In this document: positions 1 to 12,931 of the stretch, one piece after another
Layout: each line of letters opens with the position of its first letter
Numbering within the stretch: the first letter of the stretch is position 1
Assembly: GCA_964035545.1 (NCBI GenBank)
Contig: OZ037769.1
Span: forward strand, 9,153,429-9,217,428
DNA: 64,000 nt
Direction of reading: 5' to 3'
DNA from: Bugula neritina
Taxonomy: Eukaryota; Bryozoa; Gymnolaemata; Cheilostomatida; Bugulidae
Program-made: the position numbers and the translations under genes
The notes under the pieces: model-generated
The model's input: only the letters and a program-made list of their open reading frames with translations
What the model was told of the DNA's origin: nothing
The model's database searches: none

Positions 1-1
1 T

Positions 2-700
2 TTTGGTCTGAAGATCAACATCAAGAAAACGGCACCTGGAGCCCATGACAGTGGTGACAGTATCTGCATAGATAATGAAGACCTTGCCAACGTCAATAAG
101 TTTAAATATCTTGGGTCTACAGTGATGTGCAACAACAAGATGGATGAAGAGATTCATACAAGGGTGTCCAATGCTTCAATCTCATTCGGCAGACTAAAGA
201 CCAAAGTGTGGTACAATAAGGATCTGTCATTCAAGACCAAGTGTACAGTGTACAGAGCCATTGTCCTGTCCTCTCTGCTCTATGGAGCGGAGGCCTGGCC
301 TGTATACAGGATAGCCGCTCACAAATTCAACACCTATATGATGAGACATCTACGCCAGATCTTGAACGTGAAGTGGTGGGATTTCATCTCGAATGAGGAG
401 ACTCTAGCACAGGCAAATCTACTCAGCATGTATGAACTACTCATTCAAAAAAACCTGAGATGGGCTGGTCATGTGCATCGAATGGATAACTCTAGATTAC
501 CTAAACAAATTCTCTATTCACAACTGAAAGAAGGCACCCGTGGTGTTGGCAGGCCGCGACTGAGATTCAAAGATACCGTTAAACGCAATCTAAAAGACCT
601 GAAGATCCCTATTGGTAGCTGGCAATCTCTCAGCAAAGACAGATGTAAATGGAGGACCATGATTCACCGGAAGTCATCTTCGGACACGAAGGACAGCTAA
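2..700 (+). pseudogene. non-LTR retrotransposon RT, C-terminal part (cut by window edge)
   Basis: The reading frame is open from base 2 to the TAA at 698-700, so this is the 3' end of a longer ORF that starts outside the window. It carries the late part of a LINE reverse transcriptase: FKYLGSTV (about base 99), then LLYGAEAW (about 275) and LRWAGHVHRMDNSRLPKQIL (about 455), followed by GRPRLRFKDTVKRNLK. That order is the usual C-terminus of CR1/L2-type non-LTR elements. The frame is intact here, but the 5' part and any endonuclease domain cannot be seen. The exact clade is not determined. Confidence 0.75.
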
Positions 701-1500
701 TGAACCTCCATATACCAGCACAGACAAGCAAAATACATAAATATATATATCGAAACACAATAAAACTACAGGCTTTACAAAATCACAATAGGTTTTATGA
801 ATGCTTATTAATTAAATAACTATTTCATTAAAATAATATTTAGGTGTAAAGGAAAATCCCTTATATAACATGATTAGAACTTAGAAGTACTATATGTCCA
901 CCTGAGGTTTTAATTAATAGTCTTATTAAATAGTGTTAGCGGCATCAAAAGAAAAAGTTTAGTAAACTCAGCATAGTCGAGCACTGTCTAGCACGAGACA
1001 TGGGAGCGCTTGAGACAGTACGGGTGATAACAGACATACCCTCTCTCCCCCTGTGTGCTGCAGCCACGTGTAGCAGTTTCCAGTTCCCACTCAGCCTATC
1101 TACGTGTATTTTGCTAATAGTTAATACTGCAGCCTACAATTTTATCTCTATGGTTACAGGAATAATTGCTATATAGAATAAATCTTCTTAATCCTAGGTA
1201 ACTTTTTGTGAGGTAAAAGGGCTATTTATAATTAAGCCTGTAATTAGATTTATATTAATGCATTCAGAGAGGTCTCATGCATATCTATCTCCTTAAACCA
1301 AAATAATGGTAAATGATGTTTCCCAAAACTGCTGTAAAAAAATTTGTCTCAATCTCTGGTAACTTCTATCAGATAAAAAAATTATGAGCGTTTCATTTAG
1401 AAATAAGCTTGTAATTACATTAAAATTGATGCACTCAAAGGTGTCTCATAAAATCTCATTAAATCAGATTATTGGTAGATGGGGTAAACATTTTCAAAAG
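701..1500. other. intergenic, AT-rich, no gene seen
   Basis: No convincing ORF, RNA gene or repeat was recognised. It may include the 3' tail of the upstream non-LTR element. Confidence 0.5.
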
Positions 1501-2182
1501 CTTCAATTTCACTGGTGGCAAATTTGAAGACAAAAATGCTTTTGAAAAATTTGACAATTTTGTTTCAAGGCATCTAATAAAACTATTAAAAGGCATCAAC
1601 TTTTGTCTTCTACACAAGGCTGGTTGATTATTGATCAATACATCAGAACTTTACACAAACTAGCTTGACAGTGTAGTAAGTTAGGTGTAATGTATGGTGA
1701 TTTTGTGTTACAAGCTCTACGACTTGGGATAAATGACAAAAGACTTAGAAGAATGTTGTTTGAAGAGTCGGAAGAACATAACCTAGAACAAGCAATAAAG
1801 AAGTTCAAACTTGCAGAACGTTCTAATGCAGATCTCAAAATGATAAAAACTGAAACAAAGGAGTCTATTCATGCATTGAAGTCCAACAGAAGCTCTCATC
1901 ATAGAACAAGCAAGGACAAACACACTGATATCCTTAATTCTCTCAAGCAAGCAAGATCCAATTCAAGATGTGGTAATTGGGGGACATCTCACCCACCTCG
2001 CAATTGCCTATCCTATGAAAAAACAACGCCATAATTGCCATAAATACAATTACTATAGCAGATATTGCCGATCGAAGCAGCAAGTTCATCATATAAAAGA
2101 CTCAGAAATTCAAGAAGAATCTGATGAGTCACTCATGTACATTCAGGTGATGAAGATAATTAAGAAACTTTGTCTAACATAG
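1500..2182 (+). pseudogene. Ty3/gypsy gag remnant
   Basis: Fragments in two frames make a decayed gag. The frame at 1690-2034 has a helical segment ending in SNADLKMIKTETKES, as in the end of gypsy capsid regions. It is followed by a zinc-knuckle-like CGNWGTSHPPRNC; the first Cys pair is damaged. The next frame (1970-2182) continues with CHKYNYYSRYCRSK, a second knuckle-like motif. A frameshift near 2030 separates them. The RT remnant downstream on the same strand fits one gag-pol element. Confidence 0.55.
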
Positions 2183-2329
2183 AAGCATCGTCTACCAAAA
2201 CGACTCGCATTACTTATTAACTTGACACTGGATACTGAGTTAGATAGTTATGCAAAGGCACAGTACCCATATTGTTTCCGCAGTGTTAGTAAGCTGAAAA
2301 ATGAACAGGTTAAGTTGCATATATAAATC

Positions 2330-2790
2330 CTGAATGCGAACCAGTTGCCCAACCAGTTAGACGGTTGCTATTTAGCTATCGCAGTAAAGTTGAGAAAGCT
2401 TTGAATCAGTTAGTTGATGAGGGTAGCCTATTATTGAGCCAGTGCAGGGTGTAGCATCTACGCGGATTAGTCCTTTAGTTGTAGTTCCTAAAGAAGGTGA
2501 TGCGGTTAGCCTTTCTGTTGACATGCACAAAGCCAATACTGCTATCATCAGAAAAAAATATTTAGTCCCTACCGTTTAAGAGATGCTAGTAGGGTTGAAT
2601 GGTGCTTAAGTATTTTCTAAGCTAGATTTACGTCAGGGTTCTTCTCAGTGTGAGCTGAAGTCAAGTTCTAGAGACATTACTACTTTTGTTAGCCATGTAG
2701 GTCTATTTCATATGAAGAGGCTTGGAATGGGAGTATCAGCTGCTCCTGAAGTATTCCAGTACACAATTCAGAAAATTCTCAATGGCCTTA
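2330..2790 (+). pseudogene. Ty3/gypsy reverse transcriptase remnant
   Basis: Read across stops and shifts, this stretch gives typical gypsy RT blocks: EKALNQLVDEG, then ISPLVVVPKEGD, then FSKLDLRQG and TTFVSHVGLFHMKRLGMG, followed by SAAPEVFQYTIQ. Several stop codons interrupt it, and the catalytic YxDD block is absent because the sequence switches to another element near 2790. It is dead. Confidence 0.7.
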
Positions 2791-3348
2791 GTTGGTGTGT
2801 ATCACTCTCTACTAGTTTACAGAGAGACACCACTGCGTGGTTGTCTATATAGTCCAGCAGAGATGCTTTTCAGCAAGAATTTGAGAACTGGACTCCCGAC
2901 GACTACAGCATTCCTGACTCCAAATACAGTGAATTCAACTGGTGCTCTCAAAGCAAGACAACAGACAGCTAAAGCATATTACGATCAGCGGACAAAGGAA
3001 CTATCCAACATACCCCTAGGCTCCAAAGTATTCATGAGAGCTGGTCCAGAAAAGATCTGGACACCTGGATGTGTGGTTGGACATCACGGTGCACCGAGGT
3101 CATACCTCGTTGATAACGGGTTTCGAATCCTAAGGAGAAATCAAGTCCATTTGAAGCCCAATAATACCATTGTTCGTCCTAGTCCCGAGCTGGACTTTTC
3201 TAACCCACCGGATACTGAAGGACATGAATATACAAGAGGATCAGCAACTGTAGGACTAGGGTCGAGCTCTACAACCTTACGAGCAACAGAGACATGGCAC
3301 CTAACCACATTACCAATAGGACCAACGCAAGTCATATCTGTACTATAA
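2790..3348 (+). pseudogene. Ty3/gypsy integrase C-terminal fragment
   Basis: The frame includes LLVYRETPLRG and SPAEMLFSKNLRTGLP, the end of the gypsy integrase core. It continues with KVFMRAGPEKIWTPGCVVGHHGAPRSY and RRNQVHLKP (positions 3028-3160), the integrase C-terminal module. It joins directly to RT sequence in another frame at about 2790. RNase H and most of the integrase are therefore missing, either by internal deletion or by fusion of two elements. Confidence 0.65.
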
Positions 3349-4400
3349 ACATCCACGACTCTGTATGACTCTGGGTGATACATAGTATCCAGCTTATTTT
3401 TAGTTTCACGTCTCAGCGGCACAGAATCACCTCGGCCTATAAGACTATCTTTAGAACCAACATCTGTTTGATCTTTCATCTTCTGCTTATACAAAGCATC
3501 ACTGTATCCTGCCTCCTCAGCAGTCTTAATAACCTCATTAGAGAGCATAGATAGTTTGGTTCGCATCTCACGACCGCGTATCATAGCATAAGGTGTCATA
3601 CATGTAGCCCCATGGGGTGTTGACTTGTGAGCAATAACAAATTCCAACAGAGCTTGCTCCAAGTTCCTACCCCCACAATTTGCAATCCTCAGCATCTTGA
3701 GAACAATTCTGTTAGTTGACCGTTAGCCTTGGGCCACAATGAAGTTGTAGATAGCCACTTGACACCATACTGCAAGATAACTCTGGAATTCACTGGAAAA
3801 AAACTGGGGACCATTATGTGACCTCAAAATCTCTGGGTAACCATACCGAGCAAAGACATGTTCAAGAAACGAGACAACCTTGCCTGTCTTAGTATTACTT
3901 AGAAAACCAGCCTTGAAGAGTCTACTGTAGTAATCTACGAAAATGATGATAAAACGACCAGCAGGAAGAGGACCAAGTAAATTAACACTACAGAACTTCC
4001 AAGGACTGCCTGGTAGCTTAGTGGAAGTGATAAGAGTAGGAGGAATACTAGAACCAACTAACTGACATGACAAGCACTGCCTACACAAGCTTCCGGCATA
4101 TCTGCTGATCCTGGGCCACCAAACCTTGAGGCTCAGTCTACTCTTGGTCTTTACGACACCTTGATATCCTTCATGAGCAAGAGATAAAACCCTGGACCTC
4201 AGACTCTGTGGAACAAATATTTGTTCACCTCTGAGAACTACACCGTTACAACTACTCATCTCATCTCTCAATGACCTAATCACAGCAGATACACTTATCC
4301 AATCACTTGACTGAATAGCTTTGTGTATAGCCGGAGTCTCCTCACAAGACTGAGTTGCATTCTGAATCACTGACCAGCTCATAGGACATGGGACAGCCAT
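3141..4400 (-). pseudogene. second Ty3/gypsy integrase, antisense
   Basis: Two minus-strand reading frames (4400-3723 and 3695-3141) together give a gypsy integrase. The zinc-binding part reads LAHEGYQGVVKTKSRL then CRQCLSCQ; the second His of the HHCC pattern is Gln. The core begins SVNLLGPLPAGRF, where the first catalytic Asp is Asn, and then RSHNGPQF, where the second catalytic Asp is His. The C-terminal part has LEFVIAHKSTPHG and MIRGREMRTKL. Loss of catalytic residues and the frame break show a dead copy. It runs tail-to-tail into the + strand fragment and overlaps it at 3141-3348. Confidence 0.7.
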
Positions 4401-4650
4401 GCTAGCAACTGTACATATTTACGAGTCATTGTCAAAGGTTCTGTAGTGTTTTGAATAAATTTACAGCATGCAATAGCGTTGTTTGTTATTGCTGCATAAA
4501 TCAGATGATGTTTGGCAACTGTATGATGTCATGTTCCGTGTATATATAAGATGAAGATTTACAAATAAATGGATAGTTTTTAGCCCTCAACCAAGTATAG
4601 TCTCTACAGCATAAATATAGTAACTGCAACTTGACACAACATAAAATTGG
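4401..4650 (+). mobile_element. probable gypsy LTR 3' part with primer-binding-like site
   Basis: An AT-rich stretch has a TATA-like tatataaga (about 4541), an aataaa (4564) and an end at acaaca (about 4640). Shortly after comes ttggcgatgaggata (about 4648), which looks like a gypsy primer-binding site. A gag-like ORF follows. The LTR's 5' boundary was not found. Confidence 0.4.
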
Positions 4651-4659
4651 CGATGAGGA

Positions 4660-5097
4660 TAATACAAAAGTGGCAGCTCAAGATTTTAGATTTTAGCTAC
4701 TGGATCTATACCAAAGATTAGTGGCAAGATAGAACATTATATGCAAAGGTTAGAAAGTTATTTTCTCATACACAAGACAGATGCTGATTTAAAGAAGCAT
4801 GTACTGATTATGGGACTTTCAGAAAGTCAATACGAGACTTTAACAGACTTGGTATCGCCAGAGATGCCACAGGACGTCAGCTATGACAAACTAGTGCAAC
4901 AGCTAAAGAGACACTATGGTACTGTGACAAATAAGATGGTTGAGAGGGCGAAGTTTAGAGAAGTCAAGAGATCACCGAACCAATCCGTGACAGACTTGGT
5001 GGCTAGACTGAGGGCACAAGCTAGATCATGTGAGTTTGGAAACGTGCTACAGAATAATTTGCTTGAACAATACAATACCACACGAATGACAATATAA
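4660..5097 (+). pseudogene. Ty3/gypsy gag N-terminal fragment
   Basis: The ORF from 4741 (118 aa) and the frame just upstream encode a gypsy capsid start: RLESYFLIH, LIMGLSESQYETL, LVQQLKRHYGT and RAKFREVKRSPNQSVTDLVARLR. No zinc knuckle or pol follows, so the element is truncated at about 5100. The LTR-like sequence immediately upstream fits this being its own 5' end. Confidence 0.6.
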
Positions 5098-5100
5098 CTC

Positions 5101-6548
5101 TGACAACTTATTTTCTATATGCATCACACCTCTTCTTCCCTCTAGGAAGGTTCAGTGTGGAGATAACATCGACAGGTATCAACAGGTATGGACAGGTATG
5201 ATAGGTAATAATGATAGTGCCTCAAACAGAGACAGGAGACTTCCGAGTTGCCAGATTTCTATGTGATTTCACAATATGAACCACCTAATAATAATATTAA
5301 TAATTCATACTTCTACGGCTACAGTGATTCTGATACTCATAGTCATACTACAACCATCACTCCACCACCATAGGCATGAGATTGGGTTAAAATTAAATTA
5401 AAATTGAGAGTGCATTCATCCGACTCTGTGTCTGTGACACATTTGACATTTGACTGCAGCTTTCATTTTTATACGTAATAGAAATGATAACATATCAATA
5501 AACATAGCAATAGTAAAGTAATAGTACAACAGCAATCATCATTAACGTTAGGTTAGTATTTATATTTTCAATCTAAAAACAACCAAGTAACTTTACAGTC
5601 GTCTTCTAGTTCAATAGTGGTGCAATTAGATTACGTCTGGAGTTGTCATCTCTTAAATAAATACTTTCTTCAACTGACAAAATAATAATATTTCACGGCC
5701 CTTCCCCATATAATAATATACAGTAGCTATTGCGTTTGTACATAGAAACCTCGTTTCCGATTTGTGAGAAAATTGAATATTGTGTTACCTATGGCTATTC
5801 AGTTTCACTGACAATCACAATACTGAATACAGTCTACACGTTCGCTTAGTTTGAGTTATGGTAACCGTAATGAGCGTATCACAACTTCAATCACAGAGAT
5901 AACCAAGCTGTATTTGAGAACACCAAATTTAATTATTTTGCTCCAACATAAACGTCATTCAGTATAATTATAAATATAAGACATTCTGATTCACATTTTC
6001 ATTTTGATTTTCATATTCAATAATTCATATTGAATTTGATATTGACATTCTGATTCAGTCATTCACATAGTGAATCATAGTCTGGTATCATAGTCTTAGT
6101 CATATTCATAGTGATTAACTCTAAGTGATCGTACAAATAAAAGTCAACTTTCAAAGTAGTCAACTATTGAATTGATATTGTAATTGTTATTAATGTTAAA
6201 TTTTAATTTAACGATTCTGATTATCAGTATGATTATGATAATATTTTAATTTATGACATTTTAAGTTATAGTAAATATTATTAATCATTAATGTTCACGT
6301 TGACACTTGCTTTAGTGTAACCCTAAAGTTGAAATGGGAAAACTTAGGGTCTAAGGCTAAAAGTAAAAATTAAGATATTGCCTATAACGTTAAATCTATA
6401 TTAGTATATATAACGCTGTTCGAATTCCGTCTACAATAACAATATCCTCATCCAGGAGGTAAAAAATCGCGATACTAGCTAACAGTAACTCAGGAACTTA
6501 CAGCTACACTAGCAATTTGGTAGCTAAGTCAATGCAATCTGAAACACA
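5101..6548. other. intergenic upstream of NEDD1
   Basis: AT-rich sequence with short imperfect repeats of ATTCATATT type around 5990-6120. No gene was recognised. It must contain the NEDD1 promoter, but no specific element can be supported. Confidence 0.5.
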
Positions 6549-9500
6549 ATGACAATGCTAGCGTCTGGTGCCGATGATCTTAGGGTGTGGGATGGAAAGA
6601 AGAGTGATGATCTTATCAAACAATACACTCCAAATGTATCTAAAGTTTCTTCTTTGTCTTGGAACTACAATAGTGAGTATTAATATTATCATTGTTAGAT
6701 TATAAGCATGTTATAATTATTACTTATCGCATGATAGCAAAATTTATATGTTTGTATGCTGTACTGGTTTAAGTTTAAAGTAATTTCATTGATGTGATTT
6801 AGAGTACTAGTTCTGGTAATTAAAAGTTAGATTGTATAACTATCTGTAAAAACAAAAGCAATTGTAATTGCAATTAATTACATTCATTTTAACTATAATT
6901 ATAATTGCAGTTGTAATTGACAAATTTAAATGTAATTGTAATGAATTACATTCATATGTAATTGACCCTAACTCTGATGTGCAGAATATATATGCTGTTT
7001 TGTCTTTCATTTAGACAGTCAAGTTGTATCTATCTCTCCCGGAGGTTGTAGTATTGATGTTACCCACTTGGACTCTGATATGCAGACTGTCTCATACCCT
7101 ATTCTAGTGAGTATAGATTATATGTTACACTGCTTGTGATAACCTAGAGAAGAAGGGAAATTATGTTAGTCTGTCTAATGTGAGAATATTATGTTTCTCG
7201 TTAGGATGAAGCTGTTTGCCTAAGTTGGAGCAACAACGGGAAGCATATCGCATTGGGATGCACGGACCATGAAGTCAAGATTTTCGATCTTAAAACTCAA
7301 ACCACCAAAAAAACATATAAAGTATGATAATTTTATAGTTAAACCAAGTGATGTATAGATTGCAGTTTTCTGATTCGAGTTTACTCTAATGTTTGTATTT
7401 AGGGACACAAATCACCGTTGACATGTGTCACCTACAACTACAATGATACGGCTATAGCCAGTTCTTCTAAGAATGGAGAAGTAGTATTACATAATACCAT
7501 CACAGATTTGACTACTCGACTGATAACTACTATTAAACTACAGGTAAGCTCTCTGGTAGTTTTGAAGGTGTTGCTGGCTCAGTGTTTCTAGAATGTTCTG
7601 CTGTGAGTGACATGATTGGCCGGTTGTTGCAGGCAATACAGGGTTTGCAGTATAGTTACCATCATCACTCAATGATAGCCTCAGTGTCTGATGACGCCTC
7701 CCTTGTACTTTGGGATACGGGAGCTCGGCGCTCCATCCACCAGTTTACAAGGTCGCACAAGGCTCCAGCTACAGATCTCATGTTTTCTCCTGCTAATGAC
7801 AAATTGCTATTGAGCTGTGGACTGGATAAAAATATTGTATTATACGATGTTTTAAATAAAAGGTAGAGTTATACTCACTAAATGATGATAACTTATTTAG
7901 AGTTTTCTTACATGCAAAATTAGCAAGTTAGAGATTTATCAAATGAAACGAGCTTACATTGTGTGTGTCATGCTGGTACGCAGTGTGAGCATTAGTTTAC
8001 TGCTACAAGTATAATAATATTTCTCCCCTCTGCTTACAGTATAGTGAGGACACTGCAGGTAGACACCCCTCTCTCTACCATCTCAATGAACTCTAATGGT
8101 TACCAGATAGCCACGGGTACTATCAAAGGACAGATACTGCTACATGACTTGCGGGTTGGCTCTGAAATACAGCACAGGTTCACAGCACACAGATCTTCAG
8201 TACATTGTCTAGCATACGAGAGCAAGATACGACCAAAGGTACTACTCTATTGTGACTAGCATGTATGCACTCTCTCCATACTCTCTCCATACTCTCTCCA
8301 TACTCTCTCCATACTCTCTCCATACTCTCTCCTTACTCTCTCCATACTCTCTCCATATCACCCATCATTATTTCACATAATTATTTCACACTTTGTCATC
8401 ATTTGTTGTGTGAAAGTATCATCAATATACAAATCTAGCCACTGCAACACAAGTATTCCTGGTAGTGGGATAGAGAATACATGTGTTTACGGTTCATTGC
8501 TCATTAGTACAGCCCGGTACTGGTTTCCAAAACCACCCATAGTTTGTTGCATTGACTTTAGAAATCGAAAAGTACATCATCTCACCGGAGTAGCAGTATA
8601 GATAGTTATGATTCTAAACATGTGATTGAAGAGGATTACCCCCTCCCACAACATGCTCCACTTACTACATTGGATCAGAATGCTAAGAATGGTGCAATGC
8701 TAGAGAAATTGACTTCACCACGATTTCCTAACAATCCCAAACGTGGGTACTCAGTGTAGAAAATAATACAGTTAGTACAATGGATATAATGAGTATAGTG
8801 TGTACAGTTAGTATAGTGTGTACAGTTAGTATAGTGTGTACAGTTGGTATAGTGTGTACAGTTAGTATAGTGTGTACAGGTAGTGTAGTGTGTACAGTTA
8901 GTATAGTGTGTACAGTTAGTATAGTGTGTACAGGTAGTGTAGTGTGTACAGTTAGTGTAGTGTGTACAGTTAGTATAGTGTGTACAGTTAGTATAGTGTG
9001 TACAGTTAGTATAGTGTGTACAGTTAGTATAGTGTGTACAGTTAGTATAGTGTGTACGGTTAGTATAGTGAGTACAGTTAGTATAGTGTGTACAGTTAGT
9101 ATAGTGTACAGTTAGTACAGTGTGTACAGTTAGTATAGTGTGTACAGTTAGTATAGTGTGTACAGTTGGTATAGTGTGTACAGGTAGTATAGTGTGTACA
9201 GTTAGTATAGTGTGTACAGTTAGTATAGTGTGTACAGTTAGTATAGTGTGTACAGTTGGTATAGTGTGTACAGTTAGTATAATGAATCTCTTTAGATTTT
9301 ACTACAGTGGATATAGTGATGTTTGTGTTGACAGGTGAAGGAGTTGCGCCGCTCAACTACAGTGCTGAAGGCAATAAATCTGCGAGTATTTCTCTGGGAG
9401 TAGACAACTCTCTATTCTCACCTGGTAAGTTAGTTCTCCCTGTTACTGTATGCATATTAATACTCACGATAGACAAATATTGCAAAGCAACTAGCACAAC

Positions 9501-12500
9501 ATTTAGTGTCATCTCTTCTATACTGCAGTGCTTGCGTAGATTAGTTAGAATCAATACACTACTTCTCTGGTTAGTGTATCTGCATTCACCAAGTTGTAAA
9601 TCCATCGCTACTCTATCTGTAATCGATGGCTATTTTTACTGACCTGTTTACCTGCATATGAGAGTTCATGTATTTTGATTATATCACTCATAGAAAGTTT
9701 TGTATCAGTTTAGTATTCCTTACATAAAATATTAGAATACACAACAGCATGCTGAGTGGTTTCATTGTGAGTTGATAAGGTCAGATTACTCCAGTATAAT
9801 GCCTGCTACTCCAGTTGCTAGATCATGTTACTATACCATGCATTCATGTTACTCATTGAATAGCAGTCTCATGAATGGTATAAGGGAAAGCAATGTAACA
9901 GCTCTTTGCTATAGTATATGTATAAAGAATGCAGTCAACTATTTGTTCCATTAAGATAAACTGTTTAATATAATCTTTGTCAACAACTGAAACAAAAGGT
10001 ATAAGTGATGTGTTTATTTACAATTGATTTCAGATGAAATGACATGTTTGATACTAACTATTGAATAAGCTGGTTACTACTGCTAACTATTGATATATTC
10101 ATTATATATCCTATCAGCTGGTTGGCCTACTCTACTCTAACTAAATAACTGAGACTATGTACATGTATTATAATGTTTATTTGCATGTATTAGAGTGACC
10201 TATACCTATGCAGTCTGCAGTTGATATGACTGTGTTTTAAGTGTATCGTGCATTATAATTAGTACCTAGTAGGTACTACCTAGTAGGTACTACCTAGTAG
10301 GTAGTACACAGTAGGTAGTACCTACTAGGTAGTACACTGTAGGTAGGTAGTACCTACTAGGTAGTACCTAGTAGGTACTACCTAGTAGGTAGAACACAGT
10401 AAGTAGTACGTAGTTCGTAGTACCTAGTAGGTAGTACATAGTAGATATTATATCAGTGTATTCTGTGACTCTTACAGACGTGTCAGCTGCTAGTCGCCAT
10501 TCGTCTGCATACAGAGAGAATCAGTCCTTCAACTCAGCAGAATCTGCGCTGGCTGATAGACTTGCAGGTAAAATAATGCATCTCACTTCTAGTCACTCCA
10601 CTCTGATCAATTTAAAGGTTATGCTATGGAATCCCATAAGTCTAGTGCCCCTAAATTTTGAGCAGTTTAAAGCAACTTACTTGGAAGATATATTTTGATA
10701 TTAAACCAATCCGATCATCAAGATCAACAGTTCACCTGATCATCTCTGCAATGTAATCTCAAGACATTAGTTTAAATATAATTGAATCACTATTTTCACA
10801 TCAATTATATGTTGTAAAGTTGGGTTTTTAGTTTTCGATATATTTATTCCAACAAAAACATTCTCAGCCAATTCTGTAAAGGTTGAGGTATGTTTTGGTT
10901 ACCATGGAATCAATTTAGCTTTGTCTGTACATAATGTGTAGGCAACTCGGTGTTCTCCCCAGCAGAAGATATAGTGCCACATCACCAGCCAACTCAGTCC
11001 TTACACTCTGCTAATCTCCGCAATCAGGTCGTGTCTCAAGATGTCCCTCAACACCCTGTCTCCAAGAGTAGATCTCAAGCTAATGTGAGTACCTTGCTGC
11101 CAAAGCTACAAACTTATTTGGCTTTATTGACTGTAGAGATGAGTTCTCCTGATTAATTATGATTTAGTATTCAGCAGGTACTAATAACTTCATGCGTGTT
11201 GAACATTAAATTAGCTATTTTAGTAGCAGCTCTCTAGTTGATTATTAGCTCACCAGTGAAGGCCTGCCCCCCTTGTGTTCATCTCAGTTTGATCCAACCA
11301 GTTCGTAGGGTTCTCTTTAGATTGAACATTTTTCTTTTGCAATACTTGGTTTGCACTCTCTGGTAGTTACATACACTTGGTTTGCACTCTCTGGTAGTTA
11401 CATACACTTGGTTTGCACTCTCTGGTAGTTACATACACTTGGATTGCCAGTATTTTACTGGTCAAGGCTACCTTTGGTGGATGAAAATGAATTTTGATAT
11501 TAAATTAGCTAGAGTACAACTGTTAACTTTCTTTCAGTAACTTATTTTACTCTTGATCTGGTTTTCAGTTACTAGTTGCAATATATTAATACATCACCTC
11601 AGTCTGCTGAAAGTTACCAATTTGGATATTCAACACAAAATCTAATAGTATTAGTCGCATATTATTTCTGTAGTGGAACTCATAGTTAGAAACTTCATGC
11701 AAGTTTTCATGGCCAGTCTACATTTGCTACCAAATTGGTGTGGGCGTTGCTCATCGCACACCGATTTTGCATGTTTCCATAGAGTGATTGGCCTACAGCT
11801 GAAGTAAGTTCAGCTTAGTAGATAGCCATGATAAATCTTTAGCCTGCTTCCATGTACTCAACTGACTGCAATCAAAATATATCATTACATGGGAAACTGG
11901 TTAAATTTTCATTTGACTTTCCTCAATTTCTGGAATCCTTGCAAATGACATATCTAAGCCCATCATTTCTCATTTAGCTAAATGGCTAAGAGTTGAATAC
12001 AATACTGTAAAAGCGAAAATTACAGGTCTTTCTAAATTAGCAAATTTATATTTAAAGTGATATCTTGGTGAGTACGTATTCACATTGGCAACCCTGCTTT
12101 GTCTGTAGACTCACATAAAGCGTGAGCTGCCAGCTCCTCCTCCTGCTGCCGCTGCTGCTCCTGCTGCTGCTCCTGCTGCTGCTACATCTCACCAACTGTC
12201 ACCTATACAGCATAGACTCAACAATGCTGTGCATTTTTCTACTCCCAAGGAAGGTAAGGTCCCAGTTAGAAGTCACACTAAACCATTTTACTATGATATT
12301 GAGAAATGCATTGACCAAGGGCCACCTGTCATAAACAATTGTCTGCTCTCTTTAGCTTCTCCCACAGATGGAAGAGAGGCCATTGGCGCTGGTGGAGATT
12401 CTACTGATGCTTTTATACAGCAAATGAAAATGGAACTTAAACAGCAGTTAAAGTCAGACATCATGGTAGGAGTTCCACTTCTTTCAAGTAGGCTATGTGC

Positions 12501-12931
12501 TTTTATTTCATGCTGAAGTGGCCATTTAGTGACTATAAAATGGATATAAAACATTAGCAAGATAAAATGTCTACTGAAATTGTTTTTCAAGTAATAATGA
12601 TAATGCTCTAATGATGATGTCCTTATTTTAGGGGGAAGTGAGGGAATTAGTTGAAACAATGAAAGATGACATAAAGCAAGCTATATCTGACCATCATCTT
12701 GAGATGATCAAACAATTTTACTTGATGCAGGTAACAAATATTCTAGTCATTTTACTTGCAAAAATTGTAAAGGATTGCACAACTCCTCTCTAAACGCTGT
12801 GTGCTGTAACATTGATTCTTGTTTAGGTACATGTTGAAACCCAAGCCTCTCATCATTCACTTAACCACAATTTACTCCGAGAAAATGAAGAATTGAAAGC
12901 TGAGATAGAAAGATTAAAAAGATGTTACTAG
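6549..12931 (+). CDS. NEDD1: NEDD1, gamma-tubulin ring complex targeting WD40 protein
   Basis: Fourteen exons give 621 aa, close to human NEDD1 (about 660): 6549-6672, 7015-7106, 7205-7321, 7403-7543, 7633-7862, 8040-8238, 8562-8742, 9335-9424, 10478-10567, 10942-11084, 12109-12253, 12356-12465, 12632-12730, 12827-12931. All introns are GT-AG and every phase fits. NEDD1 recruits the gamma-tubulin ring complex to centrosomes and spindles. Residues 1 to about 300 form the WD40 propeller (LRVWDGKK, KIFDLKT, LVLWDTG, SHKAPATDLMFSP, GLDKNIVLYD, ILLHDLR). The middle is Ser/Gln-rich, with a Pro/Ala run in exon 11. The last 70 residues are a coiled coil (EMIKQFYLM, LRENEELKAEIERLK), the known gamma-tubulin-binding end. 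Exon 7 rests only on splice signals and phase. Start: ATG at 6549, in line with the first blade. Confidence 0.93.
8265..8360. repeat. 11-bp minisatellite in NEDD1 intron 6
   Basis: Tandem copies of actctctccat lie just after the exon 6 donor. About eight copies, nearly perfect. Confidence 0.9.
8797..9283. repeat. 18-bp minisatellite in NEDD1 intron 7
   Basis: About 26 copies of gttagtatagtgtgtaca, with a few variant bases. Because 18 is a multiple of three, both strands stay open and give spurious six-residue repeat ORFs. The array sits between the exon 7 donor (8742) and the exon 8 acceptor (9335). Variant units contain acag followed by gtagtg. Confidence 0.95.
10255..10447. repeat. palindromic tandem repeat in NEDD1 intron 8
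   Basis: Repeats of gtacctactaggta and variants. The unit is self-complementary, so the array can fold into hairpins on either strand. It ends 30 bp before the exon 9 acceptor. Confidence 0.85.
11343..11445. repeat. 33-bp tandem repeat in NEDD1 intron 10
   Basis: Three nearly perfect direct copies of a unit containing acttggtttgcactctctgg, then a partial fourth. Confidence 0.85.

Noticed and set aside
8780-9338. Repeat ORFs on both strands (TVSIVC and TNCTHY repeats)
   Set aside because: Artefact of an 18-bp minisatellite inside a NEDD1 intron.
12122-12334. Leu-rich 70-codon ORF
   Set aside because: Out-of-frame reading of the Pro/Ala run in NEDD1 exon 11.
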